This document shows positions 45,292-54,602 of a DNA stretch of 64,000 nucleotides, piece by piece. Origin of the DNA: Paraburkholderia sp. BL25I1N1 (lineage in GTDB: Bacteria > Pseudomonadota > Gammaproteobacteria > Burkholderiales > Burkholderiaceae); NCBI RefSeq assembly GCF_003002025.1, contig NZ_PVZB01000006.1, positions 124,001 to 188,000 on the forward strand, written 5' to 3'. Under the pieces are notes generated by a model, which was not told where the DNA came from, searched no databases, and saw only the letters and a list, made by a program, of their open reading frames with translations. Position numbers and translations under genes: made by a program. The first letter of the stretch is position 1. Each line of letters begins with the position of its first letter.

Positions 45292-48200
45292 TGCGCACCC
45301 CCTGTATTCGAAACCGCGGTGGCGGCGGTGGCCGGGCGCGCCGCCGGGGAAGCCGGCGCGGGCGCGGCGCCTGGCGCACCCGCAGCCGTCGCGTTGACCG
45401 AGTTCGCCGCCGCGCTCACATCCGCCACCGAGGACGGCAGCCGCAAGCCGCGCAAGCTCTGCTGCTGCGGCGCATCGCTGCTGCCGCTCGAAGCCTGCGA
45501 GGTGCTGATGATGCGCATGCTGACCGCCACCGTCACGCTGCCTTGCGTCCACGACAGATCGAACGTGCCGTCCGGACGACGCTTGCGCTGCGCCGAGTTG
45601 ATGAGCTTCTCCAGACCGTAGCGGCCCGGTTCGTTGACCAGTTGCAGCGTGCGGCCGTCGAAGGTGGTGGCGTTCAACGTCGCGCCTGGTGAGCCCGACG
45701 GGTTCGGCCACACGAAGTTGGTCCACTGCGGCGGCGTGTTGCGGTAGCGCATCTGCTGCCCGTCGATCGCCAGCGTGTATTCCGTCGTGCCGCTGCTCGG
45801 CTGCGGCAGAATCTGGAACACGGTCTGCGGTTCGGCCGAACCCTGGCCCGCCGTCGCACCCGCCGCGCCGCCGGCGAGCGGCGCGACCCAGCGCGCAAAG
45901 CCGCTGGTGAAGTCGGGCGTGAGGGCGAGGCCCATGTCGCCCCATGTGCGGGCCGTCAGCGTGTCGCCACGACGTACCGCGAGCGGTCCGAGCGTGGTGC
46001 CGACGAACTTGGCGATCGCGCCGTCCGGGCCGAACACCTGGGCGATCTCGCCCGCGCCGGCTTCGACCTTCGCATCGCTCGCGAACGGATACTTGTTGGC
46101 GAGCGAACCCTGGAAGCTTTGATACACCTGCGCGTTCCACACCTTGTTGACTTCGACGCTGGCCGGCTGGATCACCACCGCATACGCCGCCATCAACGGA
46201 CGCACGAGCAGCGGACGCAGGGCTTTGCGCTGCGAGTCGGTGAGACCCGTGAGCATCTGTTCGTCGACGTACTTCAGCGAATCGGCAAGTTCGGAACCGC
46301 TGCCGTCGAGCGTCTGCTGCATCAGTTGACGCGCGCCCGGTCCCGGATCGCCCTGGTTCTTGATCACGTTAAAGCGCGTGCGGACTTTCGACAGCGTCTC
46401 CATATAGCCCTTGAGCATTGACCCGTTGTCGCCGCTCACGACGATACGGCCCAACGCCGAGAACTCCTGGCCGATCGGACCCATCGGCACTTCAACCGGA
46501 TTGCCGTTGATGTCGATATTCGCGTTGATCTGGCCAGTCGGCGCACGCGAGAACAGGTTCTTGACCCAGCTCGTCACGCCGGTTTGCGCGCGCTTCAGAT
46601 TCGCGTTGAAGAGCGACGGGTTGTCCCAGGACGTCTGGTCGTACGCGGTTTCGAGCACCTTGCGGATCGGCGAGTCCTGCGGATCGCCGAGACGGTTCAT
46701 CGCATCCACCGCCTGGCCGAAGCTGCCGAAGCTCTGCACCGCAATGCCTTGCATGAACTTTTGCCAGTGCATCGCGTACTCGGTCTTGTACATCGCGACG
46801 AGCGCTTTCTGGATCTGTTCGGGGCTGCCTTCCAGCGTCAGATCGTCGTGCGCGGACGTGTTGAGCACCCAGTCCTTCGCCTGCAACTCTTTCGTCGCGG
46901 CGTCGCGAATCGCGGGCTGCACGTACTGGAACCACGCTTCGCGCGTGAACGTGCCGGGGATCGCATAGCTGCCCGCCACCAGCGCCGTATTGTTTTCTCC
47001 GACGATGCGCGCGATCGTCATCGGCGCGAAGCGGGTCGACGCGCGCGCCTTGATTTCCTCGTAGACGCGCTGACGGGCCGGCATGCCGCGCACCACGCGG
47101 CGCAGGTTCTCTCGCGTTTGATCGACGAGGCCGAGGTTCTGATCGATCATCGGCCAGTCGTCATCGGACACGCGCGCGAGATAGAAGGTAATCATGCGTT
47201 CGGCGCTGCGGATCATCTCGTCGCGAGGCATGTTGCCGCGATTGGTTTCGAGCCAGCCGCGCCAGAAGCGCGCAACCTGATCGGTGAGGTGAGCGGTTTC
47301 CACATGACGCTTGTCGCTCAGCATCAGGTAAGTCTTGAGCGCGTTGTACGCATCTTCGACGTTGGTCGGCGAGGCGTCGCTATACAGGCCGCCCTGGCTG
47401 TTCGCGCTCATGGCCGAATGGGTGGAGACCGGAATCGCGGCAGCATCCGGCGCGCGATTCAACGGCGCGAGCTGATCGGGATGCGCGTTGACGTCCTTCA
47501 GGAACGACGCGAGATTCTGCGAAACCGGATCGAGCAGGATCTGCCGCACGCCGTTGTAGTATTCGGTGAGCAGGCGCTGTTCGAGGCGATCGCCCTGATA
47601 CAGACCGAGCGACACCGCGAGCGGCCTGTCGCGGCGGAACTGTTCGAGCTGGTCGATGCGGTCCTCGAGCACGTCCATGGCCTGCAGGCGCGATTGCAGA
47701 TCGTTGCGGTTCTGCTGCAGGCGCACGACATTGTCGAGGTCGGCCTGCACGTTCGCCGTGAGCTGCTGGTTGTTGACCGTCGACCAGGTCCAGCCGCCAA
47801 GCGCCAGTGCGAGCACCGCGACGAAGCCGAAGAAGGTCGCATAGCGCATGCGCGTCTTGGCGGGGCTGGCGAATTGCCTGACCGTTTGCCGGTCGGCGAA
47901 GATCACCTTCGAGAACAGATCGCGCAGGAAGAAACCGTTCTTCGAGAACGCGCTATGCGGCTTGGGCAGGCTGTCCGAGCTCAGGCCGAAACGGTTCGCA
48001 ATGCGTGTGGCCGCGGCGCTATTGGTTTCGCCTTCCTGCAATGCGCTGGTGAAATAGAAGCCGCGGAAAATCGGCTTGTACTGGAACGGGTTGGTCTCGA
48101 ACAACGTGGCGAGGAACGCGCGCAACGCGGGCTTGATCGTCGAGAATTCAAGCGGGAAACTCAGCTGGCCCGGCGAGAGCTTATTGCCACGATTGATCGA

Positions 48201-49166
48201 CATCTGCGCGACGCTGATCTCTTTCAGGCCGTCGTACAGCTCTTCAAAGTGTTCGTCGAAGAGGCCAACCACGTCGCGCTTCTCGTCTGGCTCGTAGGGC
48301 AGGGTGGCGCCCCACACGCGATCGTATTCGTGGCGCTCGCTGCCGCTGAAGAATTCGGTGAAGCCGGTAATCAGGTCGGCCTTGGTGAACATCACATACA
48401 CCGGCGCGAACACTTCGAGCTTCTCGGTCAACTCCTGCACGCGCTGGCGCAAGTTCTTCGCGAGATTGATCGCGAATTCTGGCTTGCTGCTTGTCAGTTC
48501 CGCAATGCTCGCCGTGACGATAATGCCGTTGATCGGCGCCTTCGGCCGGAAACGTTTGAGCAGCCCGAGAAAGCCGAGCCATTCGGTGCGGTCTTCCTCA
48601 TGCACGGAATAGCGGCCGGCGGTGTCGAGCAGAATGCCTTCGGTCGTAAAGAACCAGTCGCAGTTACGCGTGCCGCCAATGCCGTGGATCACCGCGTTGT
48701 TCTTGTCGGCGAAGGGGAATTGCAAGCCCGAATTCAACACCGCGCTGCTCTTGCCCGCGGCGGGGTTGCCGATCACGATGTACCACGGCAACTCATAGAG
48801 CGCCGAACCGCCCGAAACCTGACCGATCTTCGAGGTCTTGATGGTCTTCACCGCATCGACGAGACGCGTGCGCAGCACGTCGAGTTCGGCCTGGCGCGCG
48901 GGCGTGGGCGCGGGACCGGCCTCGGCCTGCTTCTCCGCCTGCTGCTCGAGCATTTCGCCGAGCTTGCGATTGGCGCGGCGCGCGCGCAGCCGGCGCACGA
49001 TCCACACCAGCAGCCACAGCGCGATCACGGCGCCGAGCACGATGGCCGGCCACATCAGGTCGATCTGCAAGGTATCGGCGCCGATGAATAAAACAGCAGC
49101 GAGCGCGAGCAAGCCGATGATCGAGAGCGTGCGTGGGTGGGTCAACACGTTGAGAATGCGTCGCAT
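45288..49166 (-). CDS. tssM: T6SS inner-membrane protein TssM (IcmF)
   Basis: 1292 residues, full length for TssM. Two N-terminal helices (about 13-30 and 38-57) are followed by a cytoplasmic GTPase-like domain with Walker A GNPAAGKS at 133-140 and a conserved DTAGRY segment. A third helix lies near 445-465 (FVAVLALALGGWTW). The long periplasmic part ends in a Ser/Ala/Pro-rich tail with the C-terminal TssJ-binding domain. TssM forms the channel of the JLM envelope complex. It is cotranscribed with tagF and the OmpA/BON gene. Large open frames on the opposite strand are shadows of its GC-rich codons. Confidence 0.97.
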   Translation of the reverse strand: MRRILNVLTHPRTLSIIGLLALAAVLFIGADTLQIDLMWPAIVLGAVIALWLLVWIVRRLRARRANRKLGEMLEQQAEKQAEAGPAPTPARQAELDVLRTRLVDAVKTIKTSKIGQVSGGSALYELPWYIVIGNPAAGKSSAVLNSGLQFPFADKNNAVIHGIGGTRNCDWFFTTEGILLDTAGRYSVHEEDRTEWLGFLGLLKRFRPKAPINGIIVTASIAELTSSKPEFAINLAKNLRQRVQELTEKLEVFAPVYVMFTKADLITGFTEFFSGSERHEYDRVWGATLPYEPDEKRDVVGLFDEHFEELYDGLKEISVAQMSINRGNKLSPGQLSFPLEFSTIKPALRAFLATLFETNPFQYKPIFRGFYFTSALQEGETNSAAATRIANRFGLSSDSLPKPHSAFSKNGFFLRDLFSKVIFADRQTVRQFASPAKTRMRYATFFGFVAVLALALGGWTWSTVNNQQLTANVQADLDNVVRLQQNRNDLQSRLQAMDVLEDRIDQLEQFRRDRPLAVSLGLYQGDRLEQRLLTEYYNGVRQILLDPVSQNLASFLKDVNAHPDQLAPLNRAPDAAAIPVSTHSAMSANSQGGLYSDASPTNVEDAYNALKTYLMLSDKRHVETAHLTDQVARFWRGWLETNRGNMPRDEMIRSAERMITFYLARVSDDDWPMIDQNLGLVDQTRENLRRVVRGMPARQRVYEEIKARASTRFAPMTIARIVGENNTALVAGSYAIPGTFTREAWFQYVQPAIRDAATKELQAKDWVLNTSAHDDLTLEGSPEQIQKALVAMYKTEYAMHWQKFMQGIAVQSFGSFGQAVDAMNRLGDPQDSPIRKVLETAYDQTSWDNPSLFNANLKRAQTGVTSWVKNLFSRAPTGQINANIDINGNPVEVPMGPIGQEFSALGRIVVSGDNGSMLKGYMETLSKVRTRFNVIKNQGDPGPGARQLMQQTLDGSGSELADSLKYVDEQMLTGLTDSQRKALRPLLVRPLMAAYAVVIQPASVEVNKVWNAQVYQSFQGSLANKYPFASDAKVEAGAGEIAQVFGPDGAIAKFVGTTLGPLAVRRGDTLTARTWGDMGLALTPDFTSGFARWVAPLAGGAAGATAGQGSAEPQTVFQILPQPSSGTTEYTLAIDGQQMRYRNTPPQWTNFVWPNPSGSPGATLNATTFDGRTLQLVNEPGRYGLEKLINSAQRKRRPDGTFDLSWTQGSVTVAVSMRIISTSQASSGSSDAPQQQSLRGLRLPSSVADVSAAANSVNATAAGAPGAAPAPASPAARPATAATAVSNTGGAQ

Positions 49167-49425
49167 AAGCCGTTCAGGTCTTGATGATGAGTGTTGTGGC
49201 GCGTGCTGTAGAAGACAGCAGGGCGCGCGTACGGCGTTTGAAATAAAACGAAAGCATATTCAGGCGAAAGCGAATACGGCGGAATTGTTAAATCGACAGG
49301 TTTTGCCCGTGATTACGCTGATCGGAACAATGCCGTTATGCGTGCGGCCTTGCCACTTTTCGCCAGAAAAATTGATTGAACGCCCCATGCCAACCTCTTT
49401 ATTATCCGGTTTCGCCCATTGCGCA
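49167..49425. other. Gap between tagX and tssM
   Basis: About 260 bases with a markedly AT-richer middle part. No gene is supported. It could hold a separate promoter for the leftward tssM-tagF-OmpA unit; no certain promoter or terminator is seen. Confidence 0.35.
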
Positions 49426-50271
49426 TTAATGACCGCGCCCGAGGACGAAGCCGGGTTTGTGATATTCGACGTGCCCGAGATCCATCATTTTCCAGCGACC
49501 ACCCCAAGTCAGACCGACCTGTTCGGCTGTCTGCCCGTATAACTGATAACCACGCATGGCCCAGGGATCTTTTTCTGAAATGACGAGCTTGCCGTCGCGC
49601 AAAAACGCATTGTCCGAGGCAAGGCCGTATTGGTGATAGCTTTGAAACGCCGCGGCATTGGTGACGTTGCCCCCCATTTGCGCCAGCCGGTTTTGCCGCT
49701 CCGGACTGCGATATCCCTCCAGCAAAGCCATTTCATACCCGTATTGTTCGCGCATGATTTTGTACACGAGCAATAAACGCGTTCTGAAATCGGCGTCGAG
49801 CAAATTCCAGTCGCGGCTCGCGTCTTTAAGCGCGGGCCGGATCTGCTCGACTTCCCGCGTTGCGAATACCTCCGGCGGCAACGGCGGCGGGGGTACGAGC
49901 TGTTCGCCATTCAATAGCGCGGCAATTTTCTCGTCCGGAACCCGTGCGGTGTCATCGAATTGGAATAATTGCCGGCCGCGTAAAGCCAATGCCACCAATG
50001 GAGGCGTCGCAAGAATACCTGTCGTGGTAAAAATCAGCAAGCGCCGCTTTACCAGTAACTTTTGCATATCGGCTGCGGTCGATTGCGAAATTTTTGCCGA
50101 GCGTACTAATTGACCGCGAGCGCGCGACGCACTACGTGATGCTCCGCGCATAACGCGGCCGTGAATAGCGAGCGCCGCGCCTAATAAAGAGGCGCGTGCC
50201 GCCGGCAATAGCAGGATTGCGGCGATCACGACGGCGATGGCGAAATAGGCGAGAAGTACTACGGCAATCAA
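49426..50271 (-). CDS. tagX: T6SS-associated peptidoglycan hydrolase TagX, M15 family
   Basis: About 281 residues from a TTG at 50271 (GGGG upstream), giving an N-terminal helix IAVVLLAYFAIAVVIAAILL. A second hydrophobic helix lies near 80-100. The periplasmic domain is an M15/VanY-type zinc peptidase: EGYRSPERQNRLAQ, SYHQYGLASDNAF with His and Asp ligands, and GGRWKMMDLGHVEYH with the last His. It is expected to cleave peptide stems so the T6SS can cross the wall, as TagX does in Acinetobacter. An ATG at 50361 would add 30 residues of unlikely sequence. It is divergent from the gene at 50395. Confidence 0.88.
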   Translation of the reverse strand: MIAVVLLAYFAIAVVIAAILLLPAARASLLGAALAIHGRVMRGASRSASRARGQLVRSAKISQSTAADMQKLLVKRRLLIFTTTGILATPPLVALALRGRQLFQFDDTARVPDEKIAALLNGEQLVPPPPLPPEVFATREVEQIRPALKDASRDWNLLDADFRTRLLLVYKIMREQYGYEMALLEGYRSPERQNRLAQMGGNVTNAAAFQSYHQYGLASDNAFLRDGKLVISEKDPWAMRGYQLYGQTAEQVGLTWGGRWKMMDLGHVEYHKPGFVLGRGH

Positions 50272-50394
50272 AGGCGACCCCGGAAATTGGAAACAATTGT
50301 ATTTTGTAATGCTTGCTCTTAGAATCAGGCCTGCTCGGAGCGAGCCGGAACGTATTATCACGGCGAAATAATCCAGGATTCAATGAGACAGTGA

Positions 50395-51336
50395 ATGAGT
50401 GCGCCGGAAAGTTCGAATTCCAAAGCCCCGCCTAGCCTGTTATCCGATAAGGCTAAAGGCGCTGACGGCAATGGTTCGCGAATTCTTGCGAACCTCGAAG
50501 GCCGCGTTGCGCCGCCCACGGAACAACCACGCCGGTCCAGGGCGCCATTGCTATTGGTCGCGTTGCTTGTGATCGCAGCCGGTGGCTGGGGCGCATGGCA
50601 TATGCAGCAGCGCGTGCAGAGCGAGTCGCTGGCGGCGGCCACGCCTGAGAGCGTGCAGAAGAGTTCTGCGCCGGCGGCTGCCGCGAGCGCCGCGCCGCAA
50701 GTTGTCGCCAAAGCGGAGGCGCCGGCTCCGGCATCGTCGCAAGCGGCCACGATCGTTGCCGACGATACCGACAGCAAAGCCGTTGCGGCGTCCGCTACAG
50801 CACCCGCCAGCGACGGTAGCCGTCTGTCGCGCGCGCTCGCCGACGGCGCGGAGCCGAGCAGCGCACCCGCACCGGTGGCATCCGCAACGGCCGCTTCCGC
50901 GGTCACGGCGCCGGCGGCGAAGCATGGCAAAAGCGCCACGGCGGTGGCCAGCAAGGAGAACCACGAGAGCGCCGTGCACGGCAAGAAGGAAAGTGCGATT
51001 GCCGGCAACCGTCATGCGAGCGCGCCGACTGCGGTCGCTCAGTCGAAGAAAACGCGCACGAGCGGTAATGCATCGAAAGATGATTCGGATGCCGATCTAT
51101 TGGCTGCGCTCGTTGCGCGGACCAAGCCGGCGGATGCGAAAACTGCGGACGGCAAGACCGCGACCAAGGTTAGCGCATCCGCGACACCTGGCAACGCCAA
51201 GCTCGCAGAGCGCGTGAAAGAGTGCGGACAGCGTGGCTTCTTCGAAGACCAGTTGTGCCGCTGGCGCGTATGTGACGGCCATTGGGGCAAGGATCCGGCG
51301 TGCCCGGGATCGGCACAGCAGGCTCGTCAGCCTTAG
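50395..51336 (+). CDS. T6SS-linked single-TM protein with C-terminal Cys motif
   Basis: 313 residues. A polar N-terminus (1-48), one TM helix (about 50-66, LLLVALLVIAAGGW), then a long Ala/Ser/Lys-rich low-complexity stretch (75-270) with periplasmic orientation likely. It ends with a compact conserved-looking patch: ECGQRGFFEDQLCRWRVC and DGHWGKDPACP, with four Cys. No domain is recognised in the middle. It is divergent from tagX and ends the T6SS locus; I recall a similar accessory gene (TagY) in Burkholderia clusters, but the name is tentative. It may bridge the envelope to other proteins. Confidence 0.8.
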   Translation: MSAPESSNSKAPPSLLSDKAKGADGNGSRILANLEGRVAPPTEQPRRSRAPLLLVALLVIAAGGWGAWHMQQRVQSESLAAATPESVQKSSAPAAAASAAPQVVAKAEAPAPASSQAATIVADDTDSKAVAASATAPASDGSRLSRALADGAEPSSAPAPVASATAASAVTAPAAKHGKSATAVASKENHESAVHGKKESAIAGNRHASAPTAVAQSKKTRTSGNASKDDSDADLLAALVARTKPADAKTADGKTATKVSASATPGNAKLAERVKECGQRGFFEDQLCRWRVCDGHWGKDPACPGSAQQARQP

Positions 51337-51510
51337 TCGCGCTTTTTCATTCACTCTCGGCCTGCGGCGGTAGCGAAATCAATGCGCAGACCCCGCCGAC
51401 CATCATCACGCAATTATTCGAGACGCTGAACTGCTGACGCGGCCGGTGCCGATCAAGCTGCCGAACTGACGCGGTTTGCTACTGCGCTGCGCGCCTGCAT
51501 TCAACCCATC

Positions 51511-52467
51511 TCAGGCGGGATGGAGGCCGCGCAGCAATTGACGGACGCGCGAGAGATCCTGATCGACGTGCTCCGCTTTCTCGAACAACTCTGCCAGCCA
51601 GTCCACGAACGCGCGCACGCGCGGCGACACGCGGCGATTCTTCACATAGGCGACCGAGACCGGCATCGGCACGGGCTTCCATTGCGGCATGACTTCGCGC
51701 AATAGTCCCGAGTCGAGATACGGTTGCGCGGCGATCCGTGCGGGTTGGATCAGACCGAGGCCTTGCAGACCGCAGGTGAGATAGGCCTGTTCGTCGCTGA
51801 CCTTGACGAAGCCTTTCACCTTCACGTTTTGCGCTTCGCCGTTCACTTCGAAATCGAAGTCCACTTCGCGGCCGTTATGCGGCGACATGCAATTGACGGC
51901 CGCATGTCCGCGCAAATCGTCGAGATCCGTCGGCGTGCCGTAGCGGGCCAGATAGGCCGGGCTCGCGCAGGTCACGTGTTCGAGCGTGCCGAGTTGGCGC
52001 GCGACCAGATTCGAGTCCGGCAATTCGCCGAGCTGAATGCTGCAGTCGATGGCTTCGGTGATCAGATCGACTGTGCGGTTGCTGATGCCGATTGCGAGAT
52101 CGAGGTTGGGGTAACGCGTGTGGAAGTCGTCGAGAGCTGGCAGCACGATAGCGCTGGCTACGGCGCCGGGCATTTCGATACGCAGACGGCCGGTCAGGTT
52201 ATCCGTCGCGTGACGGATGCTGGCTTCCATTTCGTCGATGTCGGCGAGGATTTGCGCACAGCGTTCGTAGTAGGCGGCGCCTTCGGGGGTGACGCTTAGG
52301 CGCCGCGTTGTGCGGGCTAGAAGGACTGTGCCTAGCAGGGCTTCCAGATTCTGGACGATGGTGGTCGCCGTGGCGCGCGGAATGTTTAATGATTCCGCTG
52401 CGCGGGTGAAGCTGTTGGTGTCCACGATTCGGATGAAGGTGCGCATTGCAGTTATTCTGTCAATCAC
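51511..52467 (-). CDS. LysR-family transcriptional regulator
   Basis: 318 residues. The N-terminal winged helix reads MRTFIRIVDTNSFTRAAESLNIPRATATTIVQNLEALLGTVLLARTTRRLSVTPEG, and the effector-binding domain starts about 92 (GRLRIEMPGAVASAIVLPALDDF). This resembles the CrgA/AaeR-like LysR subgroup. Its stop is 175 bases from the T6SS gene on the other strand, and upstream of it lies a repeat-bearing noncoding region, so its target is not evident. It might control itself or the distant alcohol dehydrogenase; there is no direct sign of that. Confidence 0.92.
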   Translation of the reverse strand: MIDRITAMRTFIRIVDTNSFTRAAESLNIPRATATTIVQNLEALLGTVLLARTTRRLSVTPEGAAYYERCAQILADIDEMEASIRHATDNLTGRLRIEMPGAVASAIVLPALDDFHTRYPNLDLAIGISNRTVDLITEAIDCSIQLGELPDSNLVARQLGTLEHVTCASPAYLARYGTPTDLDDLRGHAAVNCMSPHNGREVDFDFEVNGEAQNVKVKGFVKVSDEQAYLTCGLQGLGLIQPARIAAQPYLDSGLLREVMPQWKPVPMPVSVAYVKNRRVSPRVRAFVDWLAELFEKAEHVDQDLSRVRQLLRGLHPA

Positions 52468-52489
52468 GGGTTCATGCTCCTGTCGAGGG

Positions 52490-52765
52490 TTGCTTTTGGT
52501 TTTTTTCTTGTCTGTTTTTTGGTGGGTTTTTTTTGTTTGGGATGCTTAGGGTTTTGGCCTTTCCTTGCTTTGTTTGTGGTCTATTAGTGTTGCCCCTGTG
52601 CGGGGCGGCACCTACTTCTCTTTGCCGCCGCAAAGAGAAGTAGGCAAGAGAAAGCGGCTCAAACCGCTAATTCTTAAGCGGGTCCCCCGCGCAGTCGCGG
52701 CAGTGGCGCATCTGGAATCCGGGTTCTCGCGCATTCGGCGCTTGTGACAAGGCGCTCATTCTTCC
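52490..52765 (+). repeat. Left arm of a 270-bp inverted repeat with internal hairpin
   Basis: This stretch recurs as the reverse complement at 52914-53175. Identity is very high from 52556 to about 52765 and weaker in the T-rich outer part. Inside, CCTACTTCTCTTTGC (52611-52625) and its complement (52630-52644) form a perfect 15-bp stem with a 4-base loop. A shorter hairpin (AGCGG/CCGCT) follows. It looks like a dispersed intergenic repeat family, and both copies lie in the 764-base gap between the LysR and alcohol dehydrogenase genes. Short open frames across it are not genes. Confidence 0.85.
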
Positions 52766-52913
52766 CGCCTCGCGCTCCGCGCTCGCCGGGGCGGTCCACT
52801 TAGGAGTCGGTGGCTTCGTTTTGTGCGTTGTGGGGGCCGTCGGCTTCGCCTCGGCGATGCGCCGAAAGAAACGATTGGTTTAATTTGTACCGGGGGGCGC
52901 GCGTAGCGCCGCC

Positions 52914-53175
52914 GGAAGAATGACTGCTTTGTCACTCACGCCGAATGTGCGAGAGCACGGATTCCAGATGTGCCGCTACCGCGGCTGTGCGGGGGACCCG
53001 CTTAAGAATTAGCGGTTTGAGCCGCTTTCTCTTGCCTACTTCTCTTTGCGGCGGCAAAGAGAAGTAGGTGCCGCCCCGCACAGGGGCAACGCTAATAGAC
53101 CACCAAGAACACAAGGAAAGGCCAACACCCCAACCTAACAACCAATCACAGGTCAAGAAAAAAACCAGAACCAGC
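52914..53175 (-). repeat. Right arm of the inverted repeat
   Basis: The inverted copy of 52490-52765, with the same 15-bp hairpin at 53035-53049/53054-53068. The arms are separated by about 150 bases (52766-52913) of unique sequence containing no gene. Differences between arms are scattered substitutions and small indels, so the copies are not a fresh duplication. Both arms point with their T-rich ends outward toward the neighbouring genes. Confidence 0.85.
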
Positions 53176-53231
53176 CCGCGCCGCAAGCCCAAAAAAAACG
53201 ACCCGCAGCGCAAGCCAAAAAACTAGAAAAA

Positions 53232-54284
53232 TCACTTCCGCAAGGAATCCAGATCAATCACAAACCGATACTTAACATCACTCTTCAGCATCCGTTCAAA
53301 AGCCTCATTAATCCCCTGCATAGGAATAACCTCGATATCCGAAGTAATCCCATGTTCCCCGCAGAAGTCCAACATTTCCTGCGTCTCAGCAATCCCACCA
53401 ATCAACGATCCAGCCAACCGGCGACGCTTGAAGATCAGATTAAACACCTGCGGCGACGGATGATCATGCTCCGGTGCGCCGACCAGCGTCATCGTCCCAT
53501 CCCGCTTAAGCAGATTCAAAAACGGATTCAAATCATGCTGAGCAGCAACCGTATTCACAATCAGATCGAAGCTATTCAAATGCGCTTCCATTTCCTCAGC
53601 ATTCTTCGAAATCACGACTTCATGCGCACCCAACCGCTTCGCGTCTTCAATCTTGGAAGGCGAGGTCGTGAACAACACAACATGCGCGCCCATCGCACGA
53701 GCAAGCTTCACACCCATATGCCCAAGGCCGCCAAGACCGACAATGCCGACCTTCTTGCCAGGACCAGCACCCCAGGTCCGCAGCGGCGAATACGTCGTGA
53801 TCCCCGCGCACAGCAACGGCGCCACGCCAGCAGGGTCGAGATTCTCCGGCACACGCAGCGTGAACGCTTCATCCACGACGAGCTGCGTGGAATAACCACC
53901 GTAAGTGATCTGCCCGTCAACTCGATCAACACCGTTATACGTGCCGACAAAACCGTTCTCGCAATACTGCTCGAGATCTTCCTTGCAACTCGCACAGGTG
54001 CGGCACGAATCCACCAGACAGCCGACGCCGACCAGATCGCCGGCCTTGTACTTCGTGACATCCGGACCCACTGCGGTCACGCGGCCGACAATCTCATGGC
54101 CCGGCACAACCGGAAACACCGTGTTCTTCCATTCGTTGCGCGCCTGATGCAAATCGGAATGGCACACACCGCAAAACAGAACTTCCATCTGCACGTCGTG
54201 GGCGCGCAGTTCGCGGCGCTGGATTTCGAACGGGGCGAGCGGCGCAGTAGCGTCGGTCGCTGCATAGGCGTAAGTCGTGCTCAT
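53232..54284 (-). CDS. NAD(P)-dependent zinc alcohol dehydrogenase
   Basis: 350 residues from MSTTYAYAATDATAPL, GGAG six bases upstream. It is a medium-chain zinc dehydrogenase of the YahK/AdhC (cinnamyl-alcohol) type: catalytic zinc ligands in FCGVCHSDLH and GHEIVG, structural zinc Cys in SCRTCASCKEDLEQYC, and the coenzyme motif VGIVGLGGLGHMGVKLARAMG. It reduces a wide range of aldehydes in the cytoplasm. The divergent AraC-family regulator at 54603 probably controls it. Confidence 0.93.
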   Translation of the reverse strand: MSTTYAYAATDATAPLAPFEIQRRELRAHDVQMEVLFCGVCHSDLHQARNEWKNTVFPVVPGHEIVGRVTAVGPDVTKYKAGDLVGVGCLVDSCRTCASCKEDLEQYCENGFVGTYNGVDRVDGQITYGGYSTQLVVDEAFTLRVPENLDPAGVAPLLCAGITTYSPLRTWGAGPGKKVGIVGLGGLGHMGVKLARAMGAHVVLFTTSPSKIEDAKRLGAHEVVISKNAEEMEAHLNSFDLIVNTVAAQHDLNPFLNLLKRDGTMTLVGAPEHDHPSPQVFNLIFKRRRLAGSLIGGIAETQEMLDFCGEHGITSDIEVIPMQGINEAFERMLKSDVKYRFVIDLDSLRK

Positions 54285-54602
54285 GGGTAGCTCCAGCAAA
54301 GAGGGTGAAGTTGCAAGGCGCCGGCGATGGGCGACACATGTCGCCGATGTGGCCAACCTCGTCATGAACCGGGATCACGGCGCGGGCGGTGGCTGGCAAA
54401 TTCGTCAAACTGGGAATTGGCAACCGAGCCCGGCGCAGCGCGGAAAAGGATGATCCGGCAGGGTTCCCATGATAGGAGCGGGCAGGCAGCCCGGGAATAC
54501 CTGAATGTCTTGAAGATTTGCCTAAAACTCCTGGCGAGGAGCGCGATAGGTTGTTTGGTGCTAAATTTCAAGCATTATTCTCTCGCACGTCACTATACCG
54601 TC
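54285..54602. promoter_or_regulatory. Divergent control region of alcohol dehydrogenase and AraC regulator
   Basis: A 318-base gap with no gene of its own. The frame of the AraC gene is open here but lacks coding character. Promoters in both directions and AraC-type sites should be here; I find no clear direct repeats to name as the site. Confidence 0.4.

Noticed and set aside
46584..49091. 835-codon open frame on the strand opposite tssM
   Set aside because: It is antisense to the conserved tssM reading frame, has extreme Arg/His/Ala content typical of shadow frames in GC-rich DNA and shows no domain.
52565..53213. Two short matching open frames (60 and 93 codons) encoding nearly the same peptide
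   Set aside because: They exist because the DNA is an inverted repeat; the peptides have no family features, no ribosome sites and read through hairpin sequences.
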